A stretch of 64,000 nucleotides of DNA from Novosphingobium kunmingense. GTDB lineage: Bacteria; Pseudomonadota; Alphaproteobacteria; Sphingomonadales; Sphingomonadaceae. The notes under the pieces are model-generated. The model was not told the DNA's origin. It saw only the letters and a program-made list of their open reading frames with translations, and ran no database searches. Below, piece after piece: positions 59,167 through 64,000 of this stretch (position 1 is the first letter of the stretch; the number at the start of each line of letters is the position of its first letter). A program made the position numbers and the translations under genes. Where the stretch lies: contig NZ_PHUF01000002.1 of NCBI RefSeq assembly GCF_002813245.1, positions 558,001 through 622,000 on the forward strand, written 5' to 3'.

Positions 59167-60966
59167 ATGCCAGTCATCCGCCGCCTGCCTGAAAACCTCG
59201 TCAACCGCATCGCCGCTGGCGAGGTGGTGGAACGGCCCGCCTCGGCGCTCAAGGAGCTCGTCGAGAACGCGATCGATGCCGGGTCGCGATCGATCCTGGT
59301 GCGGCTGACCGCAGGCGGTGTGGACGGGATCGAGGTGATCGACGACGGCTGCGGCATGACGCCGGACGAGATCGCCCTCGCGCTCGAACGCCATGCCACA
59401 TCCAAGCTGCCCGATGAGGCGATCGAGCAAGTGGTGACCCTCGGCTTCAGAGGCGAGGCCTTGCCCTCGATCGCCAGCGTCGCGCGCCTCACGCTGGAAA
59501 GCCGCCCGCGCGGCAGCGGCGAAGGCTGGCGCCGCATGGTCGATCACGGCGAAGTCGTGGCCGAAGGGCCCGCAGCCCTGCCGCCGGGCACACGGATCAC
59601 TGTGGACAGCCTGTTCGGCAAGGTGCCGGCGCGGCGCAAGTTCCTGCGTTCGGCCCGAAGCGAATACGCCGCCTGCCTCGATGTGGTGCGCCGCCTGGCC
59701 ATGGCGCGGCCGGAAGTCGGCTTCACGCTTGAACACGATGGCCGCCGCGTTCTCGCCGTGCAGCCGGACGAGGCGCTGGCAGCGCGCGTGGCGCGGATCG
59801 TTGCGCGCGAGCTGGCCGAGGACGGCGTCGCCATCGACCTCGAACGCGGCCCGGTACGTCTTACCGGCGTCGCCGGCCTGCCGACCTTCAATCGCGGCGT
59901 GGCCGATCACCAGTTCCTCTTCGTCAATGGGAGGCCGGTGAAAGACCGGCTGCTGGTGGGCGCGGTGCGCGGCGCCTATGCCGACATGCTCGCCCGCGAC
60001 CGCCATGCGGTGCTGGCGCTGTTCCTCGACGTTCCGGCCGATGAGGTCGACGTCAACGTCCACCCGGCGAAGACCGAGGTGCGCTTCCGCGATCCGGCCT
60101 TCATTCGGGGGTTCCTCGTTTCCGGGCTGCGTCACGCACTGGAAGGGGCCGGGCAGAAAAGCGCACAGGCGCCCGCCGGCTCGGCGATGGGAATGTGGCA
60201 GACGGAACCGATTGCCCGCGCGCCCGAAGCGGCGCCGGCGCTATCCTCGCTGTTTGCGCGCGAATACGGCTCGGCCGGCGTGCGCGAGGCGGGGCAGGCC
60301 TGGCGCGGTTACGAACAGGCGATCATGGCCCCTCCGCAGGGCCGCGCCGAACTGGCTGAGGAGCGGGTCGAACCGGCGTCCAGCCACCCGCTTGGCGTGG
60401 CGCGCGGACAAGTGGCCCGGACCTACATCGTGGCCGAGGCGGAGGATGGTCTGGTCATCGTCGACCAGCACGCCGCCCATGAACGTCTGGTTCTCGAACG
60501 GCTCAAGGCTGCGGGCGCGCAGGACGCGGTGACCGCGGCGCAGGCTCTGCTGATCCCCGAAGTGGTCGAACTGGACGAGCCCGACTGCGACCGCGTCGAG
60601 GCTGCCGCGCCGCACCTGGCGCGCTTCGGCCTGGCGCTCGAGCGGTTCGGGCCGACCGCGTTGCTGGTCCGCACCGTGCCTGCGGCCCTGGGTAAGGGCG
60701 ATGTGCAGGCTCTCGTGCGGGACGTGGCCGACGACCTTGCCCAGAACGGCGACGCCCTGCTGCTGGGCGAACGGCTCGACCATGTGTTGGCGACCATGGC
60801 CTGCCACGGGAGCGTTCGGGCCGGCCGTGCGTTGTCGGTGGCAGAGATGAACGCCCTGCTTCGCGAGATGGAAGTGACCCCCCGTTCCGGCCAGTGCAAC
60901 CACGGCCGGCCAACCTGGGTCAAGCTGGCGCACGGCGACATCGAGAAGCTGTTCGGGAGACGCTGA
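59167..60966 (+). CDS. mutL: DNA mismatch repair protein MutL
   Basis: 599 residues. N-terminal GHKL ATPase: IAAGEVVERPASALKELVENAIDAGS, DDGCGM, HATSKL and TLGFRGEALPSIASV. The C-terminal dimerisation domain includes DQHAAHERLVLE, which fits the DQHA(X)2E(X)4E endonuclease motif, so this should be a nicking MutL, as expected where MutH is absent. CHGSVRAGRALS and CNHGRPTW at the end complete the metal site. The downstream lipoprotein gene shares one base with its stop. Confidence 0.97.
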   Translation: MPVIRRLPENLVNRIAAGEVVERPASALKELVENAIDAGSRSILVRLTAGGVDGIEVIDDGCGMTPDEIALALERHATSKLPDEAIEQVVTLGFRGEALPSIASVARLTLESRPRGSGEGWRRMVDHGEVVAEGPAALPPGTRITVDSLFGKVPARRKFLRSARSEYAACLDVVRRLAMARPEVGFTLEHDGRRVLAVQPDEALAARVARIVARELAEDGVAIDLERGPVRLTGVAGLPTFNRGVADHQFLFVNGRPVKDRLLVGAVRGAYADMLARDRHAVLALFLDVPADEVDVNVHPAKTEVRFRDPAFIRGFLVSGLRHALEGAGQKSAQAPAGSAMGMWQTEPIARAPEAAPALSSLFAREYGSAGVREAGQAWRGYEQAIMAPPQGRAELAEERVEPASSHPLGVARGQVARTYIVAEAEDGLVIVDQHAAHERLVLERLKAAGAQDAVTAAQALLIPEVVELDEPDCDRVEAAAPHLARFGLALERFGPTALLVRTVPAALGKGDVQALVRDVADDLAQNGDALLLGERLDHVLATMACHGSVRAGRALSVAEMNALLREMEVTPRSGQCNHGRPTWVKLAHGDIEKLFGRR

Positions 60967-61478
60967 TGCGCCGCTTTGCTGTTCTGGTTCCGCTCGCTCT
61001 GTTGGCCGCCTGCGGACCGAGCGAGGAGGAAAAGGCCGAGCGCGCCAGCAAGGTCGCCGCCGACATTGCCGAGGTCGAGGCGGCACAGAACGCCAAGCCC
61101 CCGCTTCAGCCGCTGCGGCTCGAACCGATCACGCGCCAGGACGTGGAAGCGAACAATTTCTACGGCGCTGGTTGCACCTTCGGCAGCAGGGACGGGACAA
61201 ATCCCACCGTCATCGCCCAGTCGGGCCGCGCGGTAATCAAGGTGACCGCCGAACTGCAGGTGCTTTACGCAGACATCGGCGGATCCAAGCTCGAGATGGG
61301 GGCCTGGGAACACTACACCGGCAAGAACAACACCCTGACCATCCGCCGCACCGACAAGGACGCCAAGCCGTCCGCAACCAGCGGGGAGGCCGAATACACG
61401 GCCGAATTGACCGTGTTCGACGGCTGGGGCCGCGAAGTGGTGCGCCAGGCGGGGCCGATCCACTGCAAGGATAATTGA
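60966..61478 (+). CDS. Putative lipoprotein of unknown function
   Basis: 170 residues from the ATG at 60966, which overlaps the mutL stop as TGATG. Lipobox LLAAC gives lipidation at Cys15 after a short signal. The mature chain begins with a charged helix (SEEEKAERASKVAADIAEVEAAQNA) and continues as a likely beta domain (NNFYGAGCTFGSRDGTNPTVIAQSGRAVIKVTAE, TGKNNTLTIRRTDKDAKPS, AELTVFDGWGREVVRQAGPIHCKDN) with two Cys that may form a disulfide. Not recognised beyond a generic sphingomonad hypothetical lipoprotein; its tie to mutL is probably only positional. Confidence 0.82.
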   Translation: MRRFAVLVPLALLAACGPSEEEKAERASKVAADIAEVEAAQNAKPPLQPLRLEPITRQDVEANNFYGAGCTFGSRDGTNPTVIAQSGRAVIKVTAELQVLYADIGGSKLEMGAWEHYTGKNNTLTIRRTDKDAKPSATSGEAEYTAELTVFDGWGREVVRQAGPIHCKDN

Positions 61479-61491
61479 CGAGACTGTCTGG

Positions 61492-61950
61492 TCAGTTTGG
61501 CCTCGTGCGGATGAGGCCGATCGACTTCATCGTCATCACGACGGTATCATCCTGGTTGAATACTCGCACCAAGGACTGGAAACTGCCCATTTCGGGGCGC
61601 GATCGACTGGGGGTCTTGGACACCAGTTCGGATTCCACGCGCAACACGTCGCCCGGATAGACCGGCTTCAGCCAGCGCAGTTCGTCAAGCCCGGGCGATC
61701 CGAGGCCGGCTTGCTTGCGGTCGGTGATGTTGTCGACCAGCATCCGCATCGTCATCGCGCAGGTGTGCCAGCCGCTGGCCGAAATGCGCCCGAAGTGGGT
61801 CTCCGCCGCGGCTGCATCGGACAGGTGAAAGGGCTGCGGATCATAAGCAGAGGCGAAGGATAGAACTTCCTCGCGGGTAACCTCGTAGCGCCCGAAACGG
61901 GCAATGGTACCAACTTCCAGATCCTCGAAATAGGTCAGTCCATCGTCCAT
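61492..61950 (-). CDS. MaoC-family (R)-hydratase-like dehydratase
   Basis: 152 residues, hot-dog fold. The hydratase 2 motif is FASAYDPQPFHLSDAAAAETHFGRISASGWHTCAMTMRMLVD (catalytic Asp and His around residues 36-42), and the C-terminal half has LKPVYPGDVLRVESELVSKTPS and TVVMTMKSIGLIRTRP. Such enzymes hydrate enoyl-CoA thioesters. No pathway partner is adjacent, so substrate is unknown. It stands 14 bases from, and convergent with, the lipoprotein gene. Confidence 0.88.
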   Translation of the reverse strand: MDDGLTYFEDLEVGTIARFGRYEVTREEVLSFASAYDPQPFHLSDAAAAETHFGRISASGWHTCAMTMRMLVDNITDRKQAGLGSPGLDELRWLKPVYPGDVLRVESELVSKTPSRSRPEMGSFQSLVRVFNQDDTVVMTMKSIGLIRTRPN

Positions 61951-62026
61951 GGCAGGCGTCTTCCTCTCGGTTGTCGTGACGCCTTGTGGGTCGGGACCGC
62001 GATGACGGTCAAGCCATCGGTCGCAG

Positions 62027-62899
62027 CTAGCCTGCCTTCGCCTCTTCGCGCACTGCGTCGATCTTTTCCTTGGCCGCCCCGGCCTTGTCCTTCGCTTCCT
62101 CGACCACGTCGATCTTGGGCACGATCCGCCAGCGCGCTTGCATCAGGCTGAAGGCGCCGAACAGCATCAGCCCGAACGCGATGGCGTTGTAGAGCAGCGC
62201 CTGGCTGCGGATTCCCTCGATCGCGCCGCCCATGCCGACGGCTTGCCGGCTCGATTCGAACCACGCCGCGCGCAGCATCGACCACCCGATCATTCCGGCG
62301 ATTGCGGCCTGGGTAAACATGCCGAAACGGCCGGCCTGGGCCACGAAGCCTGGCGCGTTCGCCGCGCAATGCTTCATGTGCTTGCCGAGCAGTGCGTTCT
62401 TCACGTTGAGCACCAGCGATACCAGAAAGCCGATCCCGACCAAGCCGAGCAGGATCGGGCCAAGCGGCATGTCGAGCAACTGTTCAGCCAGCATTCGACT
62501 GGTTCCGTCCTCTGATTCCTGTCCGACATGGCGCAGGCCCATCGCGATTTCGGCCGCAAGATAGGACAGGACGAAATAGGTCAGGGCGACACCGGCATGG
62601 CCGATCCGGTTGATGATCCCCATGGCGTCCGTGCCGTTCCGGTCGGCATCGAACAGGGCCGTGGCCAGGCGATAGACTGCGTAGGCGAACAGTCCGGCGG
62701 CCACCAAGACGAGCAGGATCCAGCCCATCGGCACCTCGGCAAGGGCAGCAAAGGCCCCGGTCTGGCCCTCGTCGGCATGACGCCCCGAGTCGAACACCAG
62801 ATAGCCGATGATGACATAGACGATGCCCCGCGCCGCCATGCCGACGCGGGCAATCACGTCGAGCCGCGTCAACTCGTGGATTGCCGCTTCCGCCGTCAC
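62027..62899 (-). CDS. DUF1206 six-helix membrane protein
   Basis: 290 residues with three tandem two-helix repeats of the DUF1206 family: VIARVGMAARGIVYVIIGYLVFDSG (about 15-39), IINRIGHAGVALTYFVLSYLAAEIA (about 94-118) and VAQAGRFGMFTQAAIAGMIGWSML (about 186-209), each followed by a second hydrophobic helix. The charged C-terminal tail (EEAKDKAGAAKEKIDAVREEAKAG) is predicted coiled coil. Function of the family is unknown. Confidence 0.85.
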   Translation of the reverse strand: MTAEAAIHELTRLDVIARVGMAARGIVYVIIGYLVFDSGRHADEGQTGAFAALAEVPMGWILLVLVAAGLFAYAVYRLATALFDADRNGTDAMGIINRIGHAGVALTYFVLSYLAAEIAMGLRHVGQESEDGTSRMLAEQLLDMPLGPILLGLVGIGFLVSLVLNVKNALLGKHMKHCAANAPGFVAQAGRFGMFTQAAIAGMIGWSMLRAAWFESSRQAVGMGGAIEGIRSQALLYNAIAFGLMLFGAFSLMQARWRIVPKIDVVEEAKDKAGAAKEKIDAVREEAKAG

Positions 62900-63000
62900 G
62901 CGTGCGCACCGCTGCCGGCTGTGCGGACGTGGTTCGAGTACCGGGACAAATCGCTCATGGCCGACTAGCGCGCCGGCACGGCGTTGGTTCCCGGCAGCGG

Positions 63001-64000
63001 TCAGACGTTGAACTTGAAGTGCATTACGTCGCCATCGGCCACGAGGTATTCCTTGCCCTCCTGGCGAAGCTTGCCGGCATCCTTGGCCGCGGTTTCGCCG
63101 CCCAGCGCGACGTAGTCTTCATAGGCGATCGTTTCGGCCCGGATGAAGCCGCGCTGCATGTCGGAATGGATCTCGCCGGCTGCTTCGGGCGCCTTGGCGC
63201 CCTTGTGGACGGTCCAGGCGCGAGCCTCTTTGGGGCCGACGGTGAAGAAGGTGATCAGGTGCAGCAGGTCGTATCCCGAGCGGATCACCCGCGCGAGCCC
63301 GGTCTCCGACAGGCCCATCTCCTCAAGGAATACTATCCGCTCGTCCGGCTCCATGCCGACCAGCTCGCTTTCGATCGCCGCCGAAACGATCACCGCGTTG
63401 GCGCCTTCCGCCTTGGCCTTGGCAAAGACCGCTTCGGTGAAGGCGTTGCCGCTTGCCGCGCTTTCCTCCTCGACGTTGCAGACGTACAGCACGGGCTTGG
63501 CGGTGAGGAGCTGGGCCTGGTCGAACACCCGCAGCTCTTCCTCGTCGTCCGGACGGGCAAGGCGGGCCGGCTTCCCGTCGCGCAGCAGATCGAGCGCGCG
63601 GCCGAGAACGCCAGCCATCAGCTTGGCTTCCTTGTCGCCCTGCGCGGCCTTCTTCTGCGCGGCGGGAACGCGCTTCTCCAGACTTTCGAGATCGGACAGC
63701 ATCAATTCGGTTTCGACTGTTTCGGCATCGGAAACGGGGTCGATCTTGTTGTCGACATGCTGGATGTCGTCGTTGACGAAGCAGCGCAGCACGTGGACGA
63801 TCGCGTCGACCTCGCGGATGTTGCCGAGGAACTGGTTGCCGAGGCCTTCACCCTTGCTCGCGCCGCGCACGAGACCTGCGATGTCGACGAAGCTCAATTG
63901 GGTCGGGATGATCTTGGCCGAACCGGCGATCGCCGCCAGCTTGTCGAGCCGCGGGTCGGGCACGCCGACCTGCCCGACATTGGGCTCGATCGTGCAGAAC
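63001..64000 (-). CDS. ychF: YchF/Obg-family ATPase, 5' part outside the window
   Basis: The C-terminal 332 residues are visible, and the frame is open to base 64000 (FCTIEPNVG precedes VPDPRLDKLAAIAGS). P-loop NTPase of the TRAFAC class that prefers ATP; binds ribosomes and affects oxidative-stress response. Switch II FVDIAGLVRGASKGEGLGNQFLGNIREVDAIVHVLRCF, the specificity motif VLYVCNVEEE (NxxE in place of NKxD), and the TGS-like C-terminal domain LITFFTVGPKEARAWTVHKGAKAPEAAGEIHSDMQRGFIRAETI. The first Walker A is off the edge. Confidence 0.96.
   Translation of the reverse strand, partial: FCTIEPNVGQVGVPDPRLDKLAAIAGSAKIIPTQLSFVDIAGLVRGASKGEGLGNQFLGNIREVDAIVHVLRCFVNDDIQHVDNKIDPVSDAETVETELMLSDLESLEKRVPAAQKKAAQGDKEAKLMAGVLGRALDLLRDGKPARLARPDDEEELRVFDQAQLLTAKPVLYVCNVEEESAASGNAFTEAVFAKAKAEGANAVIVSAAIESELVGMEPDERIVFLEEMGLSETGLARVIRSGYDLLHLITFFTVGPKEARAWTVHKGAKAPEAAGEIHSDMQRGFIRAETIAYEDYVALGGETAAKDAGKLRQEGKEYLVADGDVMHFKFNV

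Overview
The window is high-GC DNA that fits an alphaproteobacterium, most likely a member of the Sphingomonadales. The grounds are the mreB-mreC-mreD-mrdA-rodA block, the aerobic (CobG/CobF type) cobalamin pathway, several TonB-dependent receptors, and small Gly-zipper and Asp/Tyr-rich secreted proteins of a kind common in that order. This placement is inference from gene content; no rRNA is present.

Layout. (1) Bases 1-6556 form a copper-resistance locus. A CnrYXH-like trio (membrane anti-sigma, periplasmic sensor, ECF sigma factor) lies upstream of a CopA-type multicopper oxidase on the minus strand. It is divergent from copC-copD, followed by a CopA P1B-ATPase and a CueR-like MerR regulator. 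The intergenic region between the divergent units holds two mirror-image copies of a probable ECF promoter. (2) Bases 6557-16458 hold a DUF411 remnant, two siderophore-type TonB receptors each with a Fur-like palindrome, a PepSY membrane protein, a porin, and four small secreted proteins including duplicated copies. (3) Bases 16459-24432 are a minus-strand operon with the gene order of vibrioferrin synthesis (pvsABCDE), extended by an HpcH/HpaI-fold gene resembling the citrate synthase SbnG of staphyloferrin B clusters. (4) Bases 25171-52716 are mostly a cobalt/cobalamin region. A first cobalamin riboswitch controls a TonB receptor, a PepSY protein, a NiCoT transporter and an unknown protein. 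A second, nearly identical riboswitch precedes a cob operon of about 20.7 kb (cobW to cobP), most of whose genes overlap by 4 bases. cobK is the exception: it lies on the opposite strand between cobJ and cobL. (5) A tRNA-Lys(CTT) at 53086-53161 marks the change from metal-related accessory genes to housekeeping genes: rodA, mrdA, mreD, mreC, mreB, mutL, a lipoprotein, a MaoC-like dehydratase, a DUF1206 protein, and ychF, which runs off the right edge.

The first 53 kb thus reads as a metal-economy region: copper export and oxidation, ferric siderophore production and uptake, and cobalt uptake feeding a full corrin ring-to-nucleotide-loop pathway. Missing from the window are the cobaltochelatase partners of CobN (CobS and CobT ATPase subunits), the uroporphyrinogen-III methyltransferase that supplies precorrin-2, and cobR. 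They would have to be encoded elsewhere.

The strongest candidates for new biology are the mirrored ECF promoter, the shared expression platform of the two riboswitches (same hairpin position, different sequence), the vibrioferrin-plus-citrate-synthase operon, the riboswitch-controlled cobalt-uptake set with its unknown protein, the antisense cobK, and a probable CTG start for bluB.
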